A DNA stretch of 64,000 bases from Chitinophaga rupis (GTDB taxonomy: Bacteria > Bacteroidota > Bacteroidia > Chitinophagales > Chitinophagaceae): contig NZ_FOBB01000007.1 of NCBI RefSeq assembly GCF_900109685.1, positions 124,001 to 188,000 of the forward strand, given 5' to 3'. Under the pieces are notes generated by a model. It worked only from the letters and a program-made list of their open reading frames with translations, did not search any database and was not told the DNA's origin. The translations under genes and the position numbers were made by a program. This document shows, piece by piece, positions 45,784-54,380 of the stretch (its first letter is position 1; each line of letters starts with the position of its first letter).

Positions 45784-45848
45784 ACAATGAAGAATTAAAC
45801 GGATAGTAATTGTAAATCAATGCAATATCCTGATTAATTCTTCATTGT
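45784..45848. terminator. Inverted repeat between two minus-strand genes
   Basis: ACAATGAAGAATTAA (45784-45798) pairs perfectly with TTAATTCTTCATTGT (45834-45848). It lies 12 bp after the stop codon of the acyltransferase gene on the minus strand and so is a likely end of that transcript, although no T tract is obvious. Confidence 0.55.
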
Positions 45849-45859
45849 CAACTCAGATT

Positions 45860-46984
45860 TTATACACGTACATAAATACGCTTACGGTCCAGTATTTTCC
45901 CTACGCTCCAGCAAAACAGCATGTAGGCAAGCGCAAACAGCAAAGAGCCTACTTTGCCCGGTGCAATGGGCTGGAAAATATGATCGTTTATCCAGGTATA
46001 TACGGAAACACCGCCTGTGTGGATGAAATACAGGAATATCACCACCACTTCAGACAGCAGGTACAGGAACAGCGGGTTTTTACCAAACACCGTAAAGAAA
46101 CCCGTCCAGCCGGTTTGTTGTTTAAAATCTATTATAAAGATCAGCAGGGATAGCAGCAGCAGGTCAATGCCTACCGTGAACAGCACATAAGAGCTGGTCC
46201 AGAGCTTTTTATTGATGGGAAATGCAAGGTTCCATATTTGTGCGGCAATGATCAGCGCCAAACCAGCCATAATAAGCCGGGTGAGACCCTTTTGTGTTTT
46301 GCCCTGCTGCTGTACAAAAAGCCCGGTGTAGTAACCTGCTACCACGTTTACAATGGCAGGCAGGGTGCTTAGAATACCTTCAGGGTCAAAAGGAAAACCT
46401 TCGCCTTTATACAGGTGACGGTCGCCCATAATAAAACGGTCAAAGGTCAACGCTGCATTGCCATGTATGCCATATTGATCCCCAGACTGACCAAACACCC
46501 AAAGGATTAGCCAGTACCCTAATAATAGTACTGCAGATAAGACCCACACACCTTTCTTTGGAAGGAAATAGATCATCAGCGAGGCCAGGCCATAACACAA
46601 CGCTATACGCTGTAACACGCCCAGTATGCGGGTATCGCCTATGGGAATAAACTCCCAGCCACCGTCAGCAGCATGGCGTACAAAAGGCAGCCAGTACATC
46701 AGGAACCCTAATAAGAAAATGAGGAATGTTCTGCGTAATATTTTAGCCAGTACTGCGCTGGTGCCCAGCTGATCGTATTTGCGCATGCTAAAGCTCATTG
46801 CATTACCCACTGCAAACAGGAAGGAAGGGAATACCAGGTCGGTAGGCGTACAGCCATGCCAGTGAGCATGACGGAGCGGTGCAAAACTATCTTCGGTACC
46901 CGGCGTATTTACAATGATCATGAAACATACGGTCATACCCCGGAATACATCCAGCGGTAGAAATCTTTGTGGTGCTGACGACAT
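45860..46984 (-). CDS. HGSNAT-like membrane acyltransferase (DUF5009/DUF1624 type)
   Basis: A 374-residue polytopic membrane protein. The opening RFLPLDVFRGMTVCFMIIVNTPGTEDSFAPLRHAHWHGCTPTDLVFPSFLFAVGNAMSFS is characteristic of bacterial proteins related to heparan-alpha-glucosaminide N-acetyltransferase; the HAHWHG histidine cluster is part of the acetyl-transfer site in the family. About nine hydrophobic helices follow. It likely acetylates a glycan or amino sugar across the inner membrane using cytoplasmic acetyl-CoA, but the substrate is unknown. It is divergent from a LacI-type regulator 62 bp away, which may control it. Confidence 0.85.
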   Translation of the reverse strand: MSSAPQRFLPLDVFRGMTVCFMIIVNTPGTEDSFAPLRHAHWHGCTPTDLVFPSFLFAVGNAMSFSMRKYDQLGTSAVLAKILRRTFLIFLLGFLMYWLPFVRHAADGGWEFIPIGDTRILGVLQRIALCYGLASLMIYFLPKKGVWVLSAVLLLGYWLILWVFGQSGDQYGIHGNAALTFDRFIMGDRHLYKGEGFPFDPEGILSTLPAIVNVVAGYYTGLFVQQQGKTQKGLTRLIMAGLALIIAAQIWNLAFPINKKLWTSSYVLFTVGIDLLLLSLLIFIIDFKQQTGWTGFFTVFGKNPLFLYLLSEVVVIFLYFIHTGGVSVYTWINDHIFQPIAPGKVGSLLFALAYMLFCWSVGKILDRKRIYVRV

Positions 46985-47046
46985 AAGGTGAAGGAATTAA
47001 TTCTGAATAATACGTAAAAAACCCTGTTTTTCCTACATTGTGGCAA

Positions 47047-48087
47047 ATGTCCAAACCAGTCAACCAGAAAGTTACCATCGCTGATATAGCCCGGGAGCTT
47101 AATCTTACCGGCGCCACCGTATCGCGGGCGCTGAACAACCGTAAAGGCACCAGTGAGGATACCCGCAAGCTGGTGCAGGCAGCAGCAGCGCGCATGAACT
47201 ATCACCGCGACCGTATCGCTTACTCCCTGCGGGCCGGCCGGACCAATATTATAGGGGTGATCATTCCCAGCGCTGAGATCAACTTTTTTGGCTCCGTGAT
47301 ACATGGTATTGAGAATATGGCCAACAAGCATGGCTACAATGTGCTCATCTACCAATCCAACGAGCAGCCGGAGTTTGAGCAAAAAGGTATTACTACTTTT
47401 CTGGGTACACGGGTGGATGGTATCCTGGCTTCCATTGCCAAGGAAACCACTAATTTCAAACACTACCTGGAAATAAAGGAAAGGGGGCTGCCCCTGGTGT
47501 TCTTTGACCGGGCCAATGATACCCTGAACATTCCATGTGTAGTGGTGGATGATTTCAAGGGCGCATACTATGCCACAGAACACCTGGTGCATCAGGGCTA
47601 CCGCCGTATTGCGCACATTGCCGGTCAGCAGCACCTGAAAATATTCCGCGACCGGCTGGAAGGTTACAAGGCGGCCCTTACTGCCAACAACCTGCCGGTA
47701 GACGATTCCCTGATCTTTAACGGGAACGTGTCCATAGAGGCCGGCCGCCAGGCCATCAGCCATTTCCTAACACAGGCCACACCGCCCGATGCTGTTTTTG
47801 CGGTGGAAGATTTCTCCGCCCTGGGCGCCATTAAAGAGCTGAAGGACCGGCAGATCTCCATCCCCGAAGATTTTGGCGTGGTGGGTTTTGCCAATGAAGC
47901 CTTTGGAGAGCATATCACCCCCAGCTTAAGCAGCATAGACCAGCAAACCGTGCAAATGGGCAAGGAAGCTTTTAAACTGCTGTTAGAGCTGATCGAAGAA
48001 GGAGGGGAGCCGGTGAAGCATAATACTAAATCCCGGATCATACTGGAGCCGGTACCGGTGTTCAGACAATCCAGCCAGCGCAAATAG
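47047..48087 (+). CDS. LacI/GalR family transcriptional regulator
   Basis: A 346-residue repressor-type protein; the ATG three codons after an in-frame TTG was chosen. Helix-turn-helix: VTIADIARELNLTGATVSRALNNRKGTSEDTR (residues about 9-40), then the hinge YHRDRIAYSLRAGRTNIIGVIIP and a periplasmic-binding-type effector domain (IAHIAGQQHLKIFRDRLEGYKAAL, DAVFAVEDFSALGAIKEL, LGVVGFANEAFGEHITPSLSSIDQ-like). Family members bind sugars or sugar phosphates. Candidate targets are the divergent acyltransferase and the galK operators (50559-50628), whose CGTAATCGATTACG palindrome is LacI-like; both are inference. Confidence 0.93.
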   Translation: MSKPVNQKVTIADIARELNLTGATVSRALNNRKGTSEDTRKLVQAAAARMNYHRDRIAYSLRAGRTNIIGVIIPSAEINFFGSVIHGIENMANKHGYNVLIYQSNEQPEFEQKGITTFLGTRVDGILASIAKETTNFKHYLEIKERGLPLVFFDRANDTLNIPCVVVDDFKGAYYATEHLVHQGYRRIAHIAGQQHLKIFRDRLEGYKAALTANNLPVDDSLIFNGNVSIEAGRQAISHFLTQATPPDAVFAVEDFSALGAIKELKDRQISIPEDFGVVGFANEAFGEHITPSLSSIDQQTVQMGKEAFKLLLELIEEGGEPVKHNTKSRIILEPVPVFRQSSQRK

Positions 48088-48114
48088 GATCACGAATTGG
48101 AATTGCCCGGCTAT

Positions 48115-48522
48115 TCAGCTCTCCAGTTCTTTCATCATAGCTTTAATAAATCCGGCCTTATCCTTTTTTACCTCTTTCAGCAACGCCTTTCTGTCTTCCG
48201 GTATGGAAAAGTATTTTTCAGCCCATAGATTTACTTCAACCATTACGGGCAGCAGATCAATTCCCTTTTGGGTTAGCTTATAGAGCACTTTGGCTTTACT
48301 ATCCGGGTGCGGTAGTTTTTTAATGATCTTATTTTCTTCCAGCGCCTGTAGCCGGGCCGCTAAAATATTGGTAGCTATTCCTTCCGGCGCCTTTAAAAAA
48401 TCCCCGTAAGTGCATGCTTTTGCTGTCATTAGATCCCTGATAATCAACAATGACCACTTATCTCCCCATACATCAAGGGAACAGCTCACCGGGCAATCCG
48501 ACCTCTTTTTTGTAACAGACAT
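48115..48522 (-). CDS. HxlR family transcriptional regulator
   Basis: A 135-residue winged-helix protein with the HxlR start CPVSCSLDVWGDKWSLLIIRDLMTAKACTYGDFLKAPEGIATNILAARLQALEENKIIKKLPHPDSKAKVLYKLTQKG and Cys residues near the N terminus (CPVSC) that in some relatives sense electrophiles or redox. It is divergent from an SDR gene that is followed by a quinone-reductase-like gene, a classical HxlR arrangement for a reactive carbonyl or quinone response. Two palindromes in the shared promoter region overlap its own predicted promoter, suggesting autoregulation. Confidence 0.93.
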   Translation of the reverse strand: MSVTKKRSDCPVSCSLDVWGDKWSLLIIRDLMTAKACTYGDFLKAPEGIATNILAARLQALEENKIIKKLPHPDSKAKVLYKLTQKGIDLLPVMVEVNLWAEKYFSIPEDRKALLKEVKKDKAGFIKAMMKELES

Positions 48523-48542
48523 AAAAATATTTATTAAAAATC

Positions 48543-48591
48543 ACTTGCATTTTGAAAGTAACTGCTATATTTACACTTGCAAAATGCAAGT
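48543..48591. promoter_or_regulatory. Two HxlR operator palindromes and divergent promoters
   Basis: Site 2 ACTTGCAAAATGCAAGT (48575-48591) is a perfect palindrome; site 1 ACTTGCATTTTGAAAGT (48543-48559) is imperfect. Centres are 32 bp apart, about three helical turns. For hxlR on the minus strand, TTTG (48583-48580) and TACTTTCA (48560-48553) are 19 bp apart, placing site 2 on the -33 and site 1 on the -7. TATATTTA (48566-48573) is a -7-like box for the plus-strand SDR gene. Confidence 0.65.
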
Positions 48592-48612
48592 AAAGTTACA
48601 AAACAACACAAA

Positions 48613-49413
48613 ATGAAACAAACAATTCTGGTAACAGGAGCTTCTTCAGGTTTTGGCCTTCTGATGGCCAATGAGCTCCACAAAAGCGGCCACCATGTAA
48701 TTGGCACCAGCCGTAACCCGGATAAATATAAAGGCAGCCTGCCTTTTAAATTATTAGCATTGGATATTGCCGACGATCATTCAATAACATCTTTCAGTAA
48801 GCAGCTGTTCAGCCAGATCAGCCGGCTGGATGTGCTGATAAACAATGCAGGGTATTTAGTAACAGGGCTTGCCGAAGAAACCTCTATTGAATTAGGACGG
48901 CAGCAGCTGGAAACAAACTTTTGGGGAACGGTTAAGCTCACAAATGAGCTGTTGCCTTATTTCCGGAAGCAGAAGCAGGGGAAAATAATTACCATTGGTT
49001 CTATAGTAGGTTTGATCGGGCTTCCCAATGTTGCTTACTACTCGGCTTCTAAACATGCACTGGAAGGGTATTTCAAATCACTTCGATTTGAATTGGATCA
49101 ATTTAACATCAAAGTAAGTATGGTTGAACCAATGGGTTTTAAAACTAACATTGGAGAAAATGCAGTTGCATCAAATGGGAAAATAGATGATTATAATATC
49201 TTCCGGCAAAGGGTTGCAGCGTTCACAAAAAGGGAATTCGATAAAGCAGCGGGGCCCGGACCGGTTGTAGATACGGTATTGAGGATTGTAAATGAAAAAG
49301 CTCCAAAATTCAGCTCTCCGGTAGGCAAAGGCTCATCACTTATTCTTACGTTACAACGTTTTGCATATAGCGTTTTTGAAAGCTCGATTTTAAAAAGGGT
49401 GAATAAAGCATAA
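48613..49413 (+). CDS. Short-chain dehydrogenase/reductase, classical type
   Basis: A 266-residue oxidoreductase starting MKQTILVTGASSGFGLLMANELH; the frame is open further upstream through the operator, so this start was chosen. Cofactor motif GASSGFG, VLINNAGYL, active site Ser in IGSIVGL and YYSASKHALEGYFKSL with Y-x-x-x-K intact. The C-terminal half (FRQRVAAFTKREFDKAAGPGPVVDTVLRIV) fits the large SDR group with aldehyde or ketone substrates. Divergent from hxlR and followed 42 bp later by a quinone-reductase-like gene, suggesting joint response to a reactive compound. Confidence 0.92.
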   Translation: MKQTILVTGASSGFGLLMANELHKSGHHVIGTSRNPDKYKGSLPFKLLALDIADDHSITSFSKQLFSQISRLDVLINNAGYLVTGLAEETSIELGRQQLETNFWGTVKLTNELLPYFRKQKQGKIITIGSIVGLIGLPNVAYYSASKHALEGYFKSLRFELDQFNIKVSMVEPMGFKTNIGENAVASNGKIDDYNIFRQRVAAFTKREFDKAAGPGPVVDTVLRIVNEKAPKFSSPVGKGSSLILTLQRFAYSVFESSILKRVNKA

Positions 49414-49455
49414 AGATCTATATAGGAGGGATGTATTAACCGAAAAAATTAAAAC

Positions 49456-50457
49456 ATGAAAGCATTCATAATTGACCATTATAAAAGTAAGGATGGCGGG
49501 CGGATTGCTGAAATGCCTGAGCCGGAGCTGCATGACGAAGAGGTATTGGTAAAGGTGCGCGCTGCCGGCGTCAATCTTTTAGATGTAAAGATCAGGGACG
49601 GCGAATTCAAACTTATATTGCCTTATCGCTTGCCGCTTATTTTAGGCAATGATGTAGCGGGAGTCATAGTCCGGGCCGGATCCCGTGTGCAAGGGTTTAA
49701 GGTTGGCGACGAGGTGTATGCACGGCCGGATAAGGACAGGATCGGAACTTTCGCAGAGTTTATAGCGGTGAATGAAGCTGACCTGGCGATTAAACCGTTA
49801 GCGCTTACCATGGAAGAAGCGGCTGCTGTTCCGCTGGTGGCCCTTACCGCCTGGCAAGCGCTGGTTGAAATAGCAGAGCTGAAGAAAGGACAAAAAGTGT
49901 TCATCCAGGCAGGATCAGGTGGCGTAGGAACCATCGCCATTCAATTGGCTAAGCATTTAGGCGCCATCGTAGCAACAACAACAAGCACTGCTAATATCGA
50001 TTGGGTGAAACAACTGGGCGCCAATATTGTCATCGACTACAAGAAAGAAGATTTTGAAGCAAAGCTGCAGAATTACGATGTGGTTTTGAATAGCCAGGAT
50101 GCTAAGACGCTCGAAAAATCGCTGCGCGTGTTAAAGCCGGGCGGAAAGCTCATTTCCATATCCGGCCCTCCTGATCCTGCTTTTGCAAAAGAGATCGGGG
50201 CGGGATGGCTCGTGAAACTGGTAATGTCCATATTGAGCTACCGGATCCGGAAAAAGGCAAAGGGCCATGGCATAAGTTATTCATTTCTATTTATGAGAGC
50301 AAGCGGCAGCCAGCTAAAAGAGATCACTTCGCTGATCAATTCCGGGATCATCCGCCCGGTTATGGATAAGGTCTTTCCGTTCGAATCAACCAAGGAGGCG
50401 ATGGCCTATGTAGAAAATGGCCGTGCCAAGGGCAAGGTTGTCGTTAAGGTTAGCTAG
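49456..50457 (+). CDS. Medium-chain NADP-dependent oxidoreductase, quinone reductase type
   Basis: A 333-residue MDR-family enzyme with GroES-like N-terminal domain (VLVKVRAAGVNLLDVKIRDGEFKLILPYRLPLILGNDVAGVIVRAGSRVQGFKVGDEVYAR) and Rossmann domain (VFIQAGSGGVGTIAIQLAKHLGAIVATTTSTANIDWVKQLGANIVIDYKKEDF). Zinc ligands are absent, as in zeta-crystallin-like quinone or enone reductases. Located 42 bp after an SDR gene in a likely operon under HxlR control; a detoxification role for quinones or enones is inference from family and context. Confidence 0.92.
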   Translation: MKAFIIDHYKSKDGGRIAEMPEPELHDEEVLVKVRAAGVNLLDVKIRDGEFKLILPYRLPLILGNDVAGVIVRAGSRVQGFKVGDEVYARPDKDRIGTFAEFIAVNEADLAIKPLALTMEEAAAVPLVALTAWQALVEIAELKKGQKVFIQAGSGGVGTIAIQLAKHLGAIVATTTSTANIDWVKQLGANIVIDYKKEDFEAKLQNYDVVLNSQDAKTLEKSLRVLKPGGKLISISGPPDPAFAKEIGAGWLVKLVMSILSYRIRKKAKGHGISYSFLFMRASGSQLKEITSLINSGIIRPVMDKVFPFESTKEAMAYVENGRAKGKVVVKVS

Positions 50458-50544
50458 GTGAGTTATCGTCATAAATGAATATGGTTGTCTGATCAAAACA
50501 ACACTTCCGCTTTATCCCCCCTCTAAAAAAAATAAAAATTTCAT

Positions 50545-50575
50545 TTTGCCAATTCAACGTAATCGATTACTTTTA
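50545..50575 (+). promoter_or_regulatory. Candidate galK promoter
   Basis: TTTG (50545-50548), 19-bp spacer, TACTTTTA (50568-50575), seven of eight matches to TAnnTTTG. Transcription would start near 50582, giving an 80-nt leader. Confidence 0.55.
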
Positions 50576-50628
50576 TTTTCCTAATCAGTTTACGTAAGTC
50601 TTTACTGTCATAACGTAATCGATTACGT
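50559..50628. promoter_or_regulatory. Two LacI-type operators controlling galactokinase
   Basis: Site 1 GTAATCGATTAC (50559-50570) lies between the -33 and -7 boxes and overlaps the latter; site 2 ACGTAATCGATTACGT (50613-50628) is a perfect 16-bp palindrome in the leader. Centres are 56 bp apart. Binding at both would block initiation and elongation. The LacI/GalR-type regulator at 47047-48087 is the nearest candidate binder. Confidence 0.7.
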
Positions 50629-50660
50629 AAAAATCAAAAACTGACCATAAATAATTCCAC

Positions 50661-51854
50661 ATGTCCGTGCAAGCAATTCAACCGGTTATTGAAAGATCAG
50701 CCAGTCCGGCAGCAACCCTGCAAACATTTTGTGATGCAAATTTCAACGCAGCGCCACTAGTGATACGTGCCGCAGGCCGTATTAATCTTATTGGCGAGCA
50801 TACGGACTATAATAACGGCTTTGTACTGCCGGCGGCCATTGATAAAGCTATTTACCTGGGCATTATTAAACGGAATGATCAGCAGTTGCGGTTCCACGCA
50901 CTGGACCTGGATGACCATTACACGGGCAGCCTGGACAACCTGCAGCCTTCCTCCAAACACTGGCCTGATTATTTACTGGGTGTAGTGCAGCAGCTGCAGC
51001 AAAAGGGTTATCCTATACAGGGATTTGAGTGTGCCTTCGGCGGAAATATTCCGCAGGGCGCCGGCCTTTCATCATCCGCTGCGCTGGAATGCGCCGTACT
51101 GTTTGCCCTGAACCAGCTGTTTGAGCTGAATATTTCTAAAATGGATATGGCCCGTTTAGCACAAGCTGCAGAAAATAATTTTGTAGGAGTGCGCTGCGGC
51201 ATTATGGACCAGTTCGCGAGTATTTTTGGTAAGCGCCAGCACCTTATAAAGCTTGATTGTGGCTCGCTGGAGCATGAATATATTCCTTTCCGTTTTGATG
51301 ATGTGAAGCTGGTACTGCTGGATACCCAGGTGAAACATTCCCTGGCATCATCCGAATACAATACCCGCCGGGCAGAATGTGAGCAGGGTGTAAAGCTGGT
51401 AAGCCGGCACCATCCGGAAGTAAGCAGCCTGCGGCAGGTAAGCATGGATATGCTGGATACATATGTAAAGCCCTTTAACACGGTTACGTATAACCGTTGC
51501 CGGTATGTGGTGGAAGAAATACAGCGCTTACAGGATGCCTGCGCAGATCTGATCAAAGATGATCTCTCAGCTTTTGGACAGCGCATGTTTGCTACGCACG
51601 AAGGACTGGATAAATTATATGATGTTAGCTGCGCAGAGCTGAACTGGCTGGCGGAGATGGCCTCCGGCGAATCCGGTGTGCTGGGTGCACGTATGATGGG
51701 AGGCGGTTTTGGCGGCTGCACTATTAACATAGTACAAACCGGTGCGGTGGAAGATTTTATTGCAAAAGCAGATCAGGGATACCGGCAGCAGTTCAACATT
51801 CCGTTAAAAGCCTATGTAACCAGTATTGAAGATGGTTGCCGGGTGATGGCATAA
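50661..51854 (+). CDS. galK: Galactokinase
   Basis: A 397-residue GHMP kinase converting galactose and ATP to galactose 1-phosphate, the first step of the Leloir pathway. Signature 1: RAAGRINLIGEHTDYNNGFVLPAAID; ATP loop: GNIPQGAGLSSSAALECAVLFALNQLF; catalytic region NNFVGVRCGIMDQFASIFGK with the Asp/Arg pair; signature 3: GARMMGGGFGGCTINIV. Unusually long N terminus (about 20 residues) before the core. The gene is alone, with two operators in front and a perfect terminator (51899-51923) behind; other Leloir genes are not in the window. Confidence 0.95.
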   Translation: MSVQAIQPVIERSASPAATLQTFCDANFNAAPLVIRAAGRINLIGEHTDYNNGFVLPAAIDKAIYLGIIKRNDQQLRFHALDLDDHYTGSLDNLQPSSKHWPDYLLGVVQQLQQKGYPIQGFECAFGGNIPQGAGLSSSAALECAVLFALNQLFELNISKMDMARLAQAAENNFVGVRCGIMDQFASIFGKRQHLIKLDCGSLEHEYIPFRFDDVKLVLLDTQVKHSLASSEYNTRRAECEQGVKLVSRHHPEVSSLRQVSMDMLDTYVKPFNTVTYNRCRYVVEEIQRLQDACADLIKDDLSAFGQRMFATHEGLDKLYDVSCAELNWLAEMASGESGVLGARMMGGGFGGCTINIVQTGAVEDFIAKADQGYRQQFNIPLKAYVTSIEDGCRVMA

Positions 51855-51898
51855 TTACCGGCATTGATACTCAGCTATAAAATGCAAATTTACAAGGA

Positions 51899-51931
51899 GT
51901 GGCACACCAGTACGGTGTGCCACATTTATTT
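51899..51931. terminator. Terminator between galK and the convergent receptor gene
   Basis: GTGGCACACC, loop AGTAC, GGTGTGCCAC (51899-51923) then ATTTATTT. A perfect 10-bp stem serving galK, and possibly the minus-strand gene ending at 51931. Confidence 0.85.
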
Positions 51932-53988
51932 CAGAACATCAGCTCCGCGCCGCCAAAGTAGTTCCTGCCCGGCGCGGGGTTATAATAACGCTTACCTACG
52001 GCATTCAGATCATTCCCCAGGCTGTAAGACTGGTTCAGCAGATTATCAGCCCCCACGTATACGGATATACGGCATTTGCCGGCATGTGGTATTTGCCAGC
52101 CGGCCTTGCATTGCACCAGGTTATAGGAGCGGGCAAAAGCAGTATTGGCATCATCCAGCGGTAACCGGTCTGTGAAATTATGCTGGCCAAAAACATAGAT
52201 CCCGGCCGGCAGCTGCACCAGCAGGCTGTTAACCGCTACCTGCCTGGGTACGCCGGTTAGCTGGTTACCGGAAAAATCCTGCCCTGCACTTTTATAATCA
52301 CTAAAACGGAAATGACTATACGTATAGCTGCTTTGCCATTGCAGCCCTCTTAACACTCCCTGTTGCCGCGGGGCCAGAATCCATAACATACCCTGCGCTT
52401 CTACCCCGGTTTGATGGGTGCCGCCTGCATTGGTAAAAAATTCTGTACCGTCATCATGCAGGTTGCGCACGATAGCATTTTGTAAGCGGTAGTAATACAC
52501 AGATGCGTCTATCCAAAAGCGGTTACGGTTGCCGCTCATGCGTAATCCTACTTCATGGTTCCAGCCGTTTTCTGCCTGCAGGGCGGTATTAATAATATTA
52601 TCGGAGGCGCGTACTTCTGCAATAGCAGGGGTAGAGTAGCCGCGGCTAACGGTAACACGGGCCGCCAGCGCCTGTGTGATCAGGTAAGAGAGGGAAAAAC
52701 GGGGCATCCACTGCGCATTGAATTTACGGGTACTATCACCTTTAGCGCCTTCATTAAAATTATAACGGAAATAGTTCAGGCTTACAGCTGCTTCCCAGAT
52801 CCATTTTTCGTGCAGGCGTACACTGAGGCTGGTGAAATAAAAGTGCTGCTGCGCCCTGAGCTTGTCTGCGGCCTGCACCGTATCCCGTTTGCCGCCACGG
52901 TTGCCATAGTTCACAATGTCGGAGCTGGTAACCTGCCATTCCAGGCCGGTATTCCAGTTTACCAGCAGATCCGTCCCTGTTATCTGTTTATCGTGAAGGG
53001 AAATATAGGTGCGTGCGCCGGCTGTATTTTCATCCCGCGCTTCATAATTGGTAATGAAAGGATTTTCAAAATGTGTGTTGGCGCCAAAAACAGTGATCAC
53101 ATGCTGCCAGCTGTTGCTGAGGTTTGCTTCATGCACCAGCCCGCCCTGTAAGGTACGGTTGTATATGGCGGCTTTTTGATCAACAGCACCTGGCAGGGTG
53201 GGAGTGGCAGGCCGTGCTGCACGTGGATTGTTTAATGCCTGCGCTTCTGTAAGTCCGCCGGGTGTACGATAAGAGAGGTCACTGTAAAAAGCCAGCAGCT
53301 TTAATTTATTCTTTTCATTATACTGCCACTGCTGGGCTGTTTGCAGGTAATATCTTTTGGAAGCGCTGTTGCTGCGGTAACCATCTGCGCGCTGGTAGCC
53401 CTGGTACAGGCTTAGCTGGTAGTTGCCAAATTGTTGCTGCCAGCCTGCTTTTTCATGGAACAGGCCATAGGCGCCGCCCTGCACGGCTGCGCGTAAATGC
53501 ATGCTGTCTGCACCCAAACCCATGGGGTGCAACAATATCACTCCGCCGGAGTTAGCGCCAAAAAGGCTGCCATCCGGCCCTTTCAATATCTCTGCGCTTT
53601 GAATGCTGCCCGGGTCCGTCAGGTTCAGGTAAGTGTTGCCACCGGCATCGGTAAGCGGCATTTCATCCATATATATTTTCACGTTGCGGATGCCAAAGGG
53701 AGAGCGCAGCAGGCTGCCTCTTACAGAAAGACGGTAGCTGCCGGGCGAACGTTCTTCCATTCGTACACCCGGAACCGTATTCATGGCCGGTAGCAGCGTA
53801 GCGCCGGGTTGCAGCTGAAATTGTTTGCTGGTAATAACGCTGGTGGAAGTAGGTACCTGTAAAAGTGTTTGTTTACGTAAATAAGCCTCCACTACAATTT
53901 CGTGAAGCTGACGCGTGGTATCCGTATCCTGCGCTGCCAGCCGGGTTAGGGGCAGGCCGGCAAGCAGGAAAAGTAAAAGTTGTTTCAT
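51931..53988 (-). CDS. TonB-dependent outer-membrane receptor (non-SusC)
   Basis: A 685-residue receptor with signal peptide MKQLLLFLLAGLPLTRLAAQ, TonB box-like region RQLHEIVVEAYLRKQ, plug (about 40-150: TSVITSKQFQLQPGATLLPAMNTVPGVRMEERSPGSYRLSVRGSLLRSPFGIRNVKIYMDEMPLTDAGG and LKGPDGSLFGANSGGVI) and a 22-strand barrel ending GAELMF. Its plug has the R-G-S, PFG, V-K-I-Y pattern of ferric siderophore or cobalamin receptors, but the ligand is not identified. It is divergent from tonB at 55245. Its leader (53989-54200) carries a strong possible RNA structure, suggesting metabolite or metal control. Confidence 0.93.
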   Translation of the reverse strand: MKQLLLFLLAGLPLTRLAAQDTDTTRQLHEIVVEAYLRKQTLLQVPTSTSVITSKQFQLQPGATLLPAMNTVPGVRMEERSPGSYRLSVRGSLLRSPFGIRNVKIYMDEMPLTDAGGNTYLNLTDPGSIQSAEILKGPDGSLFGANSGGVILLHPMGLGADSMHLRAAVQGGAYGLFHEKAGWQQQFGNYQLSLYQGYQRADGYRSNSASKRYYLQTAQQWQYNEKNKLKLLAFYSDLSYRTPGGLTEAQALNNPRAARPATPTLPGAVDQKAAIYNRTLQGGLVHEANLSNSWQHVITVFGANTHFENPFITNYEARDENTAGARTYISLHDKQITGTDLLVNWNTGLEWQVTSSDIVNYGNRGGKRDTVQAADKLRAQQHFYFTSLSVRLHEKWIWEAAVSLNYFRYNFNEGAKGDSTRKFNAQWMPRFSLSYLITQALAARVTVSRGYSTPAIAEVRASDNIINTALQAENGWNHEVGLRMSGNRNRFWIDASVYYYRLQNAIVRNLHDDGTEFFTNAGGTHQTGVEAQGMLWILAPRQQGVLRGLQWQSSYTYSHFRFSDYKSAGQDFSGNQLTGVPRQVAVNSLLVQLPAGIYVFGQHNFTDRLPLDDANTAFARSYNLVQCKAGWQIPHAGKCRISVYVGADNLLNQSYSLGNDLNAVGKRYYNPAPGRNYFGGAELMF

Positions 53989-54070
53989 AGCAGAAACTAA
54001 TGTAGAAAATATTCTTCAGCTCTCAGGTTACTTTCTGCTTACCCATCCAATAGCATTGCCGGATACCGCT

Positions 54071-54175
54071 GCCGGCCGGGTGCTACCTTGGCTACGGGTT
54101 ACACCTGGTTCAGGTTCACGATTCACATACCAATGGTCATCAAAGAACCCCCAGGCTACGTTGCACCTATCGGCC
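54071..54175 (-). ncRNA. Candidate structured leader RNA of the TonB-dependent receptor
   Basis: On the minus strand GGCCG plus GGTGC (54175-54163, 3-nt bulge) can pair with GCACC plus CGGCC (54083-54074), a 10-bp closing stem over about 80 nt. Inside lies a hairpin ACCTG/CAGGT (54115-54103 on the minus strand) and the motif GGTGCAACGTAGCC, repeated as GGTGTAACCCGTAGCC. It sits about 80-190 bases before the receptor's ATG. It does not match the thiamine, cobalamin or FMN riboswitch consensus that I checked. Confidence 0.4.
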
Positions 54176-54380
54176 ATGGACCTATTTGGGCTTCATTAGT
54201 CACCAAACCGGTCAGGAGATTCTCCGGTTAGCTGTAAAGGGATGTTGCTGCCGGGGCAGGGTGGTAGTACCTGCGCGTTGGCAGAGGGCACACTGATGAT
54301 ATCACCGCCGGCATTACAGGCGTTACTGGTAAAAGTAAACTTGCATCAACCGTGTTTTCATACAAAAAGTGATTTAATAT

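Noticed and set aside
51931..53988. SusC-type receptor
   Set aside because: Too short at 685 residues, no carboxypeptidase-like domain, and no SusD partner.
54071..54175. Thiamine, cobalamin or FMN riboswitch before the TonB-dependent receptor
   Set aside because: Fragments resemble them (GAACCTGA, GGGGCAGGG, GTCAGGAGA) but the required partner motifs (CTGAGA with GCGTAGGGA, the GCCACTG box, the FMN core) are missing or on the wrong strand.
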